DNA of 64,000 bases. It comes from AC-56 sp963798705. GTDB lineage: Bacteria; Actinomycetota; Thermoleophilia; Solirubrobacterales; 70-9. The stretch spans positions 186,001-250,000 of the forward strand of contig CAWCTW010000005.1 of assembly GCA_963798705.1 (NCBI GenBank), read 5' to 3'. This document shows positions 14,642 through 22,976 of the stretch, piece after piece (position 1 is the first letter of the stretch; the number at the start of each line of letters is the position of its first letter). Under the pieces are notes generated by a model. It made no database searches and was not told the DNA's origin. It saw only the letters and a program-made list of their open reading frames with translations. The translations under genes and the position numbers were made by a program.

Positions 14642-16080
14642 GCGAGGACCTCGCGCGGCTGGACGCCACCGCCCAGGCGGAGCTGGTTCGCCGTGGCGAG
14701 GCGAGCCCGCTCGAGCTCGTGGACGCGGCGATCGATCGGATCGAGGCCGCGAACGGCGAGGTCAACGCTGTCATCCACAAGCTCTATGAGGAGGGGCGTG
14801 AGGCCGCCGCGGCCGAGTTGCCCGACGGGCCGTTCAAGGGCGTGCCCTTCCTACTGAAGGACCTCGGTGCCGCGTTTGCGGGCCAGCCCCTGCACATGGG
14901 CATGCAGTACCTGAAGGACGCGGACTTCCGCGCTCCGGCCGACACCTATCTCGCGCAGCGCTTCAAGCAGGCCGGCTTCGTCACGATCGGCAAGACGAAC
15001 ACGCCCGAGCTCGGGATCCTGCCGACTACCGAGCCGCGCGCGTACGGCCCGAGCCGCAACCCGTGGGACGTCTCGCGCTCCACGGGCGGTTCGAGCGGCG
15101 GATCCGCCGCCGCGGTGGCCGCGGGGATGGTCCCCGTCGCGCATGCCAACGACGGCGGGGGCTCGATTCGCATCCCGGCCAGCGAGTGCGGCCTGGTGGG
15201 GTTGAAGCCGACCAGGCAGCGAATCTCCGAAGGCCCGCTCATCGGGGACAACATGTCGGGGTTGACGGTTGAGCTGGTCGTGTCGAAGTCGGTGCGGGAC
15301 ACGGCGGCCATCCTGGAGGCCGTCCATGGGCCGGCGCCGGGCGATCCCTACGTGGCTCCGCCCCCGTCACGGCCCTACACGGAGGAGGTGGGAGCCGGGT
15401 CTGGACGGCTGCGGATCGGGCTCCTCGCCGAGCCACTCCTGGAGGCCGAGCCCAACGCGGTGGTGGCCGACGCCGCCCGCGACGCCGGAAGGCTCCTGGA
15501 GTCGCTCGGACACACGGTCGAGGAGAGCCGCCCCGGAGGATTCGAGGAGATGGACGTCGTCGACACGTTCCTCACCAGGTGGATGGCCGGACAGGCCGCG
15601 GCGCTTGACGAGTTCCAGGTCCTTGTGGGACGGGAGATCGGCCCGCAGGATGTCGAGCCGCTCACGTGGGCGCTTGCAGAGGAGGGGCGTCGCCGGAGCG
15701 CTGCCCGGTATCTGACCGCCGTCGGCCAGCACCAACTGATGACGCGGATGATCGCCGGCTGGTTCGAGTCCGGATTCGACCTCCTGCTGACCCCGACGCT
15801 CGGCGAGCCGCCGCCGCCGCTCGGGTCGTTCGACGATTCGGGCGACGATCCGATGGCGGCGCTCATGAGGGGCGCGCAGACCGCGACCTTTACGGCGACC
15901 TTCAACGTTACGGGGCAGCCAGCGATCTCGCTTCCCCTGCACTGGAGCGCCGACGGTTTGCCGATCGGCGTCCAGCTCGTCGCGGGCTTCGGCGAGGAGG
16001 ACCTGTTGCTCCGAGTCGCCGCACAGCTCGAGGAGGCCCGCCCCTGGGCCGACCGGGTCCCGGCGGCGGTCGCCGCATAG
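14638..16080 (+). CDS. Amidase-signature family amidohydrolase
   Basis: A 480-residue amidase of the Ser-cisSer-Lys type. The catalytic Lys is K74 in PFLLKDLG. The signature runs RSTGGSSGGSAAAVAAG, followed by DGGGSIRIPASECGLVGLKP, holding the cis-Ser and nucleophile Ser. It hydrolyses amide bonds; family members range from GatA to nylon-oligomer and aryl-amide hydrolases. No gatB or gatC is nearby, so a role in Gln-tRNA formation is unlikely. Its ATG overlaps the stop of the VOC-SDR gene, suggesting a shared catabolic function. Confidence 0.88.
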   Translation: MSEDLARLDATAQAELVRRGEASPLELVDAAIDRIEAANGEVNAVIHKLYEEGREAAAAELPDGPFKGVPFLLKDLGAAFAGQPLHMGMQYLKDADFRAPADTYLAQRFKQAGFVTIGKTNTPELGILPTTEPRAYGPSRNPWDVSRSTGGSSGGSAAAVAAGMVPVAHANDGGGSIRIPASECGLVGLKPTRQRISEGPLIGDNMSGLTVELVVSKSVRDTAAILEAVHGPAPGDPYVAPPPSRPYTEEVGAGSGRLRIGLLAEPLLEAEPNAVVADAARDAGRLLESLGHTVEESRPGGFEEMDVVDTFLTRWMAGQAAALDEFQVLVGREIGPQDVEPLTWALAEEGRRRSAARYLTAVGQHQLMTRMIAGWFESGFDLLLTPTLGEPPPPLGSFDDSGDDPMAALMRGAQTATFTATFNVTGQPAISLPLHWSADGLPIGVQLVAGFGEEDLLLRVAAQLEEARPWADRVPAAVAA

Positions 16081-16117
16081 TTCGCCCATCGGGCTCGAAC
16101 TGCCGCCCCTTCCGCGA

Positions 16118-16123
16118 TACTTT
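16118..16123 (+). promoter_or_regulatory. -10 hexamer TACTTT for dapA
   Basis: TACTTT lies 12 bases before ATG 16136, with no clear Shine-Dalgarno sequence. The overlapping GATACT is an alternative hexamer. Confidence 0.4.
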
Positions 16124-16135
16124 CATCCGAGGCCG

Positions 16136-17020
16136 ATGCCCACGATCTCCGGAGTGATCACCGCGATGGTGACGCCGTTCCACGCGGACGGCGCGCTTGA
16201 CCTTGCCGCCGCGCGCCGGCTGGCCCGCCACCTCATCGACAACGGCTCGCACGGGCTCGTCGTCTCGGGCACGACGGGGGAGGCGCCGACGCTGTCCGAC
16301 GAGGAGAAGCTCAGCCTGCTGGACGCGGTGCTCGACGAGGTGGGCGACGAGGCGACGATCATCTGCGGAACCGGGTCCAACGACACCCGGCACTCGGTTG
16401 GCCTCACCCGGGCGGCCTGCAAGGTGGGCGCTCATGCCGTCCTCGTCGTCACCCCGTACTACAACAAGCCGAATCGGGCGGGCCTGTGGGCGCACTTCTC
16501 GACCGTCGCCGAGGCGGCCGAGGGAACGCCGGTGGTCCTCTACAACATCCCCTCGCGCACGGTCATCAACCTGCCGCCCGAGTTCATGGCGGAGCTGGCG
16601 CGCGAGATCGACAACGTGGTCGCGGTGAAGCAGGCCAACGACGACCAGCTCGGGCCGATCGAGGGACTGGACGTTCTCGCGGGCAACGACGGGATCTTCC
16701 TGCGCTGCCTGGAGGTCGGCGGGACCGGCGGCATCCTGGTCAGCTCGCATCTTGTCGGTCCGGAGATGCGCGCCCTTTACGACGCCGCGATCTCCGGGGA
16801 CGGCGACGGCGCCCGCGAGATCCACGAGAGCTTGGTCCCCATCTACGACGCCTCGGTCGTGACCGCGAACCCCATCCCCGTGAAGACCGGCCTCGAGCTG
16901 CTCGGGGTGATCGAGGCGCACATGCGGCTGCCAATGGTGCCCGCCAGCGAGGAGGAGCGGGCCGCGGTCAGGACGGCGCTGGAGCAGCACGGATCACTGG
17001 TCGCGGGCGGCGCCGGCTAG
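16136..17020 (+). CDS. dapA: 4-hydroxy-tetrahydrodipicolinate synthase
   Basis: DapA condenses pyruvate with aspartate semialdehyde, the first committed step to lysine and diaminopimelate. The 294-residue TIM barrel shows VVSGTTGEAPTL, TPYYNKPN with the catalytic Tyr, YNIPSRT, and the Schiff-base lysine in VVAVKQAND. Length is typical. It is followed by a palindromic element and then RNase J, a pairing common in Actinobacteria. Confidence 0.95.
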   Translation: MPTISGVITAMVTPFHADGALDLAAARRLARHLIDNGSHGLVVSGTTGEAPTLSDEEKLSLLDAVLDEVGDEATIICGTGSNDTRHSVGLTRAACKVGAHAVLVVTPYYNKPNRAGLWAHFSTVAEAAEGTPVVLYNIPSRTVINLPPEFMAELAREIDNVVAVKQANDDQLGPIEGLDVLAGNDGIFLRCLEVGGTGGILVSSHLVGPEMRALYDAAISGDGDGAREIHESLVPIYDASVVTANPIPVKTGLELLGVIEAHMRLPMVPASEEERAAVRTALEQHGSLVAGGAG

Positions 17021-17094
17021 TGCTGACCGCTATAAATTCGGCCCGTTTCGCCGGCGTCCGGGCGCGCATGGCGGCGCCCAGCGGGCAGCACTAG
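17017..17094. repeat. 78-base interrupted palindrome between dapA and rnj
   Basis: CTAGTGCTG (17017-17025) pairs perfectly with CAGCACTAG (17086-17094); after a two-base mismatch, CGCT (17028-17031) pairs with AGCG (17080-17083). A smaller GGGCGC/GCGCCC stem (17060-17065 with 17074-17079) lies inside. The left arm includes the dapA stop. It may be a terminator, a processing site or a small structured RNA. Confidence 0.5.
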
Positions 17095-17125
17095 TGGATA
17101 GCTCTCCTCGGCGGGGGACCGTCGC

Positions 17126-18799
17126 ATGACGGCCGTTCGCATCCTGCCGCTGGGCGGCCTGGGTGAGATCGGGAAGAACATGACGGTCGTCGAGCGCGAC
17201 GGCGAGATCGTCGTGGTGGACACGGGGCTCATGTTCCCCACCAGCGAGATGCTGGGAATCGACCTGGTCCTGCCCGACTTCTCCTACCTGCGCGGCCGTG
17301 CGGACGACATCAGCGCGATCGTTCTCACGCACGGGCACGAGGACCACGTGGGCGCGCTGCCGTTCGTGCTGCGCGAGGTCTTCGACTCGGACACCGCCGC
17401 GATGCCCCCCATCTACGGCGGTCCGTTGACGATCGGGCTCGTCCGCTCCAAGCTCGAGGAGCACAAGATCCGAGACGCGCCCCTCGAGGTCCTGGAGCCG
17501 TCGACACCGAGGACCCTCGATTCGTTCGAGGTCGAGCTCGTGCACATGGCCCACTCGATCCCGGACTCGCGCGCCGTGGTCGTGCGCACGGAGCTCGGCC
17601 CGATCCTGATCACCGGCGACTACAAGTTCGATCAGACCCCGGTCGACGGCAATCCGGCGGACGTCTCCAGGCTTGCGGCCCTCGGCGCCGAGGGACTCCT
17701 GTGCCTGTGCGGCGACTCCACGAACGCGGACCGGCCCGGGATCGCGCCGTCGGAATCGAGCGTCGGCCCCGCGCTGCTGGACCTGTTCTCGCGCTGTCGT
17801 GACCGTATCATCGTGACCTCGTTCGCTTCCAACGTGCACCGCGTGCAGCAGGTCATCGACGCGGCGGCGCAACTCGACCGCAAGGTCGCCCTGGTCGGGC
17901 GCTCCATGCGAAAGAACTTCAACATCGCGCGAAATCTGGGGATCGCCGAGGCTCCCGAGGGGATGCTGATCTCGCCGCGTGAGATCGAGTCGTTCCCCGA
18001 CCACGAGGTGGTCGCGATCTCGACCGGCAGCCAGGGCGAGCCACTCTCAGCCCTGCGGCGCATGGCCCACGCCGACCACCCGGACGTCGAGCTTCACTCG
18101 GGGGACACTGTGATCTTCTCGGCGACGCCGATTCCCGGCAACGAGCGCTCGGTCAATGAGACGATCGACCGCATCTTCGAGATCGGCGCCCAGGTGGTGA
18201 CCGCGGCGGACGCGCCGATTCACGCCTCGGGACACGGCTGGCAGGAGGAGCTGAAGCTGATGCTCAACCTCACCAGGCCTCGCTACGTCATGCCGTTCCA
18301 CGGCGACCACAAGCGACTGCGCCTCCACGCCCAGCTGGCCGAGTCGGTGGGGATCCACCCCGATCGGATCTTCAGGTCGCGCAATGGTGGCGTGCTCGAG
18401 ATCGACGAGTCGAGCGCTCGACTGGGGCCGGAGGAGCGTGCCGGGATGATCTTCGTGGACGGCGTGGACATCGGGGACCCCGACGACGTGGCGCTTCGCG
18501 ACCGTCGCGCCCTGTCGGCGGATGGGGTGTTCATCGTGGTCGCGACGGTCTCCTCCCACGACGGCTCGCAGGTTGCGCCTCCCGAGATCATGTTCCGCGG
18601 GGTTCCGTTCGTGGAGGAGTCCGACGGGCTCGTCGGGGAGCTTCGCGACGTGGTCGAGCGCTCCCTCGCCGACGCGGCGCGCCACGAGGAGCGCGAGACG
18701 ACCCTGCTGCAACAGGATCTCCATGACGACATCGCGGCGTTCGTGTACGAGCGACTGCGGCGCCGCCCGATGGTCCTGCCGGTGATCGTCGAGGTATGA
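17126..18799 (+). CDS. rnj: Ribonuclease J
   Basis: RNase J is a metallo-beta-lactamase/beta-CASP nuclease with endo- and 5'-3' exonuclease activity in mRNA decay and rRNA maturation. The 557-residue protein shows THGHEDHVGALPF as the zinc motif, then GDYKFDQTPVDG, GDSTNADRPG, STGSQGEPLSALRRMA and ASGHGWQEELKLML of the beta-CASP part. The window also encodes RNase Y and PNPase, so the main decay nucleases are all here. Its stop overlaps the ATG of the peptidase gene (ATGA, 18796-18799). Confidence 0.95.
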   Translation: MTAVRILPLGGLGEIGKNMTVVERDGEIVVVDTGLMFPTSEMLGIDLVLPDFSYLRGRADDISAIVLTHGHEDHVGALPFVLREVFDSDTAAMPPIYGGPLTIGLVRSKLEEHKIRDAPLEVLEPSTPRTLDSFEVELVHMAHSIPDSRAVVVRTELGPILITGDYKFDQTPVDGNPADVSRLAALGAEGLLCLCGDSTNADRPGIAPSESSVGPALLDLFSRCRDRIIVTSFASNVHRVQQVIDAAAQLDRKVALVGRSMRKNFNIARNLGIAEAPEGMLISPREIESFPDHEVVAISTGSQGEPLSALRRMAHADHPDVELHSGDTVIFSATPIPGNERSVNETIDRIFEIGAQVVTAADAPIHASGHGWQEELKLMLNLTRPRYVMPFHGDHKRLRLHAQLAESVGIHPDRIFRSRNGGVLEIDESSARLGPEERAGMIFVDGVDIGDPDDVALRDRRALSADGVFIVVATVSSHDGSQVAPPEIMFRGVPFVEESDGLVGELRDVVERSLADAARHEERETTLLQQDLHDDIAAFVYERLRRRPMVLPVIVEV

Positions 18800-20394
18800 C
18801 GGTGGCCGCTCGCGCGACATGGGGCAGTCGCCGACTGGCGGTGGGCGCGACCATCGTGGCGACCCTGGCGCTCTCGTCGACCACGTCGCAAGCGGCCCCG
18901 TCGCGAATCTCGCGCGAGCTACGGCCGGCCGCGGCTCCGAGCGGCCAGTTGAGCCGGACCCAGCGCATCGCCCTTCCGGGTGGCGCGGTCGTGCACCGCT
19001 TCCAGCAGCGGGTGGACGGCCGAGCCGTGCTCGGCGCTCAGGCGGTCGTCGAGGACGCGCCCGGGGCTGCGCCCCAACTGATCGCCGACTCCACCGCGCC
19101 CGCGATCGAGCCTCCGGTCTCGGCCCGGGTGGAGAGAGCGCAGGCGATCAGGACGGCCTCCGACAGCATCGGCGTCACGCGGCTTCGAGGTGAGGTCTCG
19201 GCGAACCTCGCGATCCAGGCCGGCGCGGGGGGGACGCTGGTTTGGCAGGTGACAATCCCGGCGGCCAGGCCGCTCGGAGACTTCGAGGTGCTGGTCGACG
19301 CGGCCTCGGGCGAGGTGATCGCACGACACGACCTCCTGCGGTACCACCAGACCGGCAAGGCCATGGTCTACAAGGTGAACCCGGTCGTTCAGCACGGTGG
19401 CGCAAAGCACCTGTGGGGAGATCACCACGGCCGCGACACCCGGCTCCTGCGGCGGCTGCGACGTAAGGTCAAGCTGCCGAACATCGACGATGGCCAGGAC
19501 TGTCTTCGCGGGCGCTGGGTCCACGCGCTGCGCGGGCGCAAGCGAAAGGAGACCTGCAAGCCCAACCTGCGCTGGAAGAAGGTCACTCGCTCCGACAACC
19601 GGTTCGACGCCCTGATGGTCTACTTCCAGATCAACCGGGCCCAGGCCTACATCCAGTCGCTCGGGTTCTCGAACGCGAACCCCTCGCCCAACGGCATCGC
19701 CGATCGCGTCCAGCGAGCCACGGCCGATGCCTTCAGGGCCGACAACTCCTACTACTCGCCGGCCACTCAGGTCATCACCTACGGCTCCGGGGGCGTTGAC
19801 GACGCGGAGGACGGCGACGTGATCGTCCACGAGTACGCGCATGCCATGCAGGACAGCGCCTCGCCCGCGTTCGGCCACAGCTCCGGCTTCCAGGCGGGCG
19901 CGCTCGCCGAGGGCTCCTCCGACTACTGGGCGGCCGTGATCTCCGCTATCACCCGACATACGACCAACGAGGACGCCGTCTGCATCTTCGATTGGGACGC
20001 GATCACCTATGGCCGCTTTTTCCCGCGCGTGCCGCCCGCGGTCTCGGGTCGCCGCTGCGGTCGCCGGGCGGACTTCGGGCGGACCCTGCAGAAGGCCCAG
20101 CACAGCTGGTGCCGAACCGACATCCACTGCGTCGGCCAGGTGTGGTCCACGGCTCTATGGAACCTGAGGAGGACGCTGAGCGCGAAGTTCCCGGGCACCG
20201 GCGGCGAGCGCATGGACCGGGCCTTTCTCGCCTCCCAGTTCCTCTATACGGCCAACGAGCGGTTCCGCGGCGCGGCAGAGGCGCTCCTGTGCGCAGACGA
20301 GAGCCTCTACCCGCAGGGCGCTCCCGCCAATTGCAGGGGGAAGGATTATCCCGTCATGCATCGGGAATTGCGCGAACGGGGCATCCTGCCGTAG
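18796..20394 (+). CDS. Secreted zinc metallopeptidase, M36/M4-like with FTP propeptide
   Basis: A 532-residue exported peptidase. An N-terminal signal peptide (about 1-33, ending SQAAP) is followed by a fungalysin/thermolysin-type propeptide region (about 60-190). The catalytic zinc motif is HEYAH at about 344-348 with the downstream ligand in EGSSDYWA (about 372). The architecture is nearest family M36. It is coupled to rnj by a 4-base overlap, a chance neighbour rather than a functional partner. Two hairpins follow its stop. Confidence 0.82.
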   Translation: MTVAARATWGSRRLAVGATIVATLALSSTTSQAAPSRISRELRPAAAPSGQLSRTQRIALPGGAVVHRFQQRVDGRAVLGAQAVVEDAPGAAPQLIADSTAPAIEPPVSARVERAQAIRTASDSIGVTRLRGEVSANLAIQAGAGGTLVWQVTIPAARPLGDFEVLVDAASGEVIARHDLLRYHQTGKAMVYKVNPVVQHGGAKHLWGDHHGRDTRLLRRLRRKVKLPNIDDGQDCLRGRWVHALRGRKRKETCKPNLRWKKVTRSDNRFDALMVYFQINRAQAYIQSLGFSNANPSPNGIADRVQRATADAFRADNSYYSPATQVITYGSGGVDDAEDGDVIVHEYAHAMQDSASPAFGHSSGFQAGALAEGSSDYWAAVISAITRHTTNEDAVCIFDWDAITYGRFFPRVPPAVSGRRCGRRADFGRTLQKAQHSWCRTDIHCVGQVWSTALWNLRRTLSAKFPGTGGERMDRAFLASQFLYTANERFRGAAEALLCADESLYPQGAPANCRGKDYPVMHRELRERGILP

Positions 20395-20690
20395 GTCCCG
20401 GCGGGAACGATCCCGAAACCAATGCGGCGGCTTCGCCGCCTGACGACACCTGCTGCTGCGGCGACAAAGTCGCCGCCTTACAAGAATGACCCGCCGGCGT
20501 CAGGGAGGGGGAACACCGGCGGGTCGCTTGGCTCAGACTGGCCAACGTTCGCTCGCCGAGGTGGTGTCGGGGGGTGCCCCCGGCGAGCGTGTTGTCTCGT
20601 CCGCGCAAAAAAGTAATTGCCCTGGATAAACCGCCGCTAAACAACTGGCGCCCCCGTTGCTTGAGAATCGATCGGGCCGGCGGCGAACCA
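20395..20690. other. Intergenic region between convergent genes with three hairpins
   Basis: This 296-base gap holds GGCGGC-ttc-GCCGCC (near 20424), GGCGAC-aaa-GTCGCC (near 20460) and a 10-bp inverted repeat (20488-20497 with 20516-20525, 18-base loop). An A-rich stretch at about 20606-20613 follows. These are likely terminators for the peptidase gene and for the histidine kinase that ends at 20691. I see no gene here. Confidence 0.5.
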
Positions 20691-22088
20691 TCACGTCGCG
20701 GGCAGCTTGACTGTGAATCGCGCACCGCCCGACGCGGAGGACCCCGCCTCCACGTCACCTCCGTGCGAGGTCGCGACCGCCTTGACGATCGCGAGGCCGA
20801 GCCCCGTGCCGGAGTCTCCCGCGACGTCGGCCGGCCCCGCCCCGCGGACGAACCGGGAGAAGATCTGGCCCTCCATGCCGGCTGGAATTCCCGGACCATC
20901 GTCGGAGACCTCGAGGACCGCGTCACCGTCGCGCCGCTCGACCGAGACGGTGATCTCGGTGCCGGCGGGGGTATGGCGCAGCCCGTTGTCGAGGAGATTC
21001 ACCGTCAGGCGGTGAAGCTCGTCCGCGTTCGCCTCCACCGGGACCGGACCGGTCTCGGTCATCGTCAGGCGGTGGCCGTTGGCCACCGGGCTGACCTCGG
21101 CGAGCGCGGACGAAGCCACCTCCGTCAGGTCGCACTCGATGCGGGCGCCGCTACGCCCCGCGTCGGCGCGGGCCAGGAGCAGCAGGTCGGAGACGAGCCT
21201 GCTCATCCGCTTGGAGGAGCGCAGCGCCGATTCCACGATCTCCCGCTCGTCATCCGTCGTGGCCTCGCGGGTGAGGCGCTCCTGCAGGAGCTCGAGGTTG
21301 GCGAGAATGCTCGTCAGCGGGGTCCGCAGCTCGTGCGAGGCATCGGCGACGAACTCGCGCTGCAGCTGCATCATCTGCTCCGTCTCCGCGCGAGCGGCAT
21401 CGAGCTGGCGGAGCATCTCGTCCAGCGTTCGCGCGAGCTCGCCGACCTCGTCGTCGCGGTCGGGCTCGGGGATCCGCTGGGAGGGGTCGCGGGTTGCGGC
21501 AATCGTGCCGGCTGTAGTTGTCAGCGTCGCGATGGGACGCATGGCGCGGCTTGCAATCGCCATCCCGGCCAGCGCAGCGAGCGCGGTACCGCCAAGGACG
21601 CCGAGGCCGAGGAACAGCCAGAGCCGGCCGATGGTGGTGTCGAGGTTGTCGGTGCTCCGTGCATACTGGACGTAGAGGGGAACGAACGGACTGCTCTGAA
21701 GCTGCGTCGTGTAAACCCGCAGCGAACCTGAATTCGCCAGTCCCGGGCGGGGCGGCCCCAGGTCAGGGGCGTCCTCGCTCGCCCGTAGAACGGTTCCGTC
21801 ACCGGAGACCACTCGCACGGAACCCCCGGTGGCAGCCATCGTCTGGAGGGAGGGGGACACGATGTGCTCGCCTCCGGTGAGCTGGAGCTGGATGGCGATC
21901 CCCTGGGCCTGGTCATGCAACTCGTCGTCGAAGTTGTTCTGGAGCTTGTTCTGCGTCAGGCGTCCCACCACCAGGGCGAAGATCACCAGGATCAGGAACG
22001 TCAGGGTGGCCGAGACGGCGGCCAGGCGCCAGCGGACGGGCCAGCGCTTCGGCGTCAGCGCCGAGGTGAGTCGCTCAAGCCTCTTCAT
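20691..22088 (-). CDS. Sensor histidine kinase of a two-component system
   Basis: A 465-residue membrane kinase. TM1 is about residues 22-44, an extracytoplasmic sensor covers about 45-152, and TM2 about 154-178. A HAMP domain follows, then the H-box ADASHELRTPLTSI with phospho-acceptor H252, N-box NLLDNGLRHTP, G1 DDGPGIP and G2 GTGLGLAIV. It overlaps the response regulator gene by 14 bases, so the two are co-translated. The signal is unknown. Confidence 0.93.
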   Translation of the reverse strand: MKRLERLTSALTPKRWPVRWRLAAVSATLTFLILVIFALVVGRLTQNKLQNNFDDELHDQAQGIAIQLQLTGGEHIVSPSLQTMAATGGSVRVVSGDGTVLRASEDAPDLGPPRPGLANSGSLRVYTTQLQSSPFVPLYVQYARSTDNLDTTIGRLWLFLGLGVLGGTALAALAGMAIASRAMRPIATLTTTAGTIAATRDPSQRIPEPDRDDEVGELARTLDEMLRQLDAARAETEQMMQLQREFVADASHELRTPLTSILANLELLQERLTREATTDDEREIVESALRSSKRMSRLVSDLLLLARADAGRSGARIECDLTEVASSALAEVSPVANGHRLTMTETGPVPVEANADELHRLTVNLLDNGLRHTPAGTEITVSVERRDGDAVLEVSDDGPGIPAGMEGQIFSRFVRGAGPADVAGDSGTGLGLAIVKAVATSHGGDVEAGSSASGGARFTVKLPAT

Positions 22089-22782
22089 CGCGGGGCGCTC
22101 TCATGACGTACCCGGCGCCGCGCTTGGTGTGGAGGATCCTGGGCTCGCCGCCTGCCTCGAGCTTTCGTCGCACGTTCGAGATGAAGACGTCGATGGTGTT
22201 GGTCATCGCCATGGGGTCATAACCCCACACCTCCTCGAGGAGGCGCTCGCGGGAGATCACGAGGCGCTCGTTGCGCATCAGGTACTCGAGCAGCTCGAAC
22301 TCCCGGTTGGTGAGGTCGATCGGCCGGTCCCCCCGGAAGACCTCGCGGGTGTCCGGGTTGAGTCGCAGGTCGGCGACCGTGAGTGACGCGGTGCCCCGTG
22401 GCGGGCGGCGGCGCATCAGCGCGCGCATGCGGGCCAGCAGCTCCTGGCGCTCGAATGGCTTCACCAGGTAGTCGTCGGCGCCGGAATCGAGGCCCACTAC
22501 GCGGTCGTCCGTCTGCGTGCGGGCGGTGAGGATCAGGATCGAGACGTCGCTCGTGGATCGCAGGCGCCTGCAGACCTCGACGCCGTCCAGCTTCGGGAGC
22601 CCCAGGTCGAGGATCACGAGATCCGGGACGAAGTCCTCGGCGACCTCGAGCGCCGCGACTCCGTCGCCCGCGGAGCGGACCTCGTGGCCCTCCTGCCGGA
22701 GCGTGCGGCGGAGCACGTCCGCGATCTCGGCGTCGTCCTCCACGACGAGCACGCGACCGGTGTTCGTGTCCGCATCCAGCAT
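22075..22782 (-). CDS. OmpR/PhoB-family response regulator
   Basis: A 235-residue transcription factor with receiver domain (phospho-acceptor D59 in LVILDLGLPKLDG) and C-terminal winged helix (LTNREFELLEYLMRNERLVISRERLLEEVWGYD). It partners with the downstream histidine kinase. ATG 22782 has the -10 hexamer TAATCT 8 bases upstream and no Shine-Dalgarno sequence. It is encoded divergently from ftsK. Confidence 0.94.
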   Translation of the reverse strand: MLDADTNTGRVLVVEDDAEIADVLRRTLRQEGHEVRSAGDGVAALEVAEDFVPDLVILDLGLPKLDGVEVCRRLRSTSDVSILILTARTQTDDRVVGLDSGADDYLVKPFERQELLARMRALMRRRPPRGTASLTVADLRLNPDTREVFRGDRPIDLTNREFELLEYLMRNERLVISRERLLEEVWGYDPMAMTNTIDVFISNVRRKLEAGGEPRILHTKRGAGYVMRAPRDEEA

Positions 22783-22790
22783 CGAGAGAC

Positions 22791-22796
22791 AGATTA
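22791..22796 (-). promoter_or_regulatory. -10 hexamer TAATCT for the response regulator
   Basis: On the minus strand TAATCT ends 8 bases before ATG 22782, fitting the leaderless pattern of the window. Confidence 0.5.
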
Positions 22797-22976
22797 GCCC
22801 TGGTCAGCCGGATTACCGGCAGGTTTTAGCGCCGCTTTAGTGCCCGGGTGGCGGAAAAACGCGCCCACCCGTCGGGCGCGGTTTCACTCGATCGGCCCCG
22901 AGCGCTCACGGGCGCGGCCCATCGGACAGCGCCGCCGCGAGAGGGGACCTCTCCCAGGCGTCGAACCTGCTCACAC

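Noticed and set aside
22848..22976. GTG 22848 as start of ftsK
   Set aside because: The extra 43 residues do not resemble FtsK N-termini and the stretch contains hairpins; ATG 22977 opens the basic leader typical of the family. It remains an alternative.
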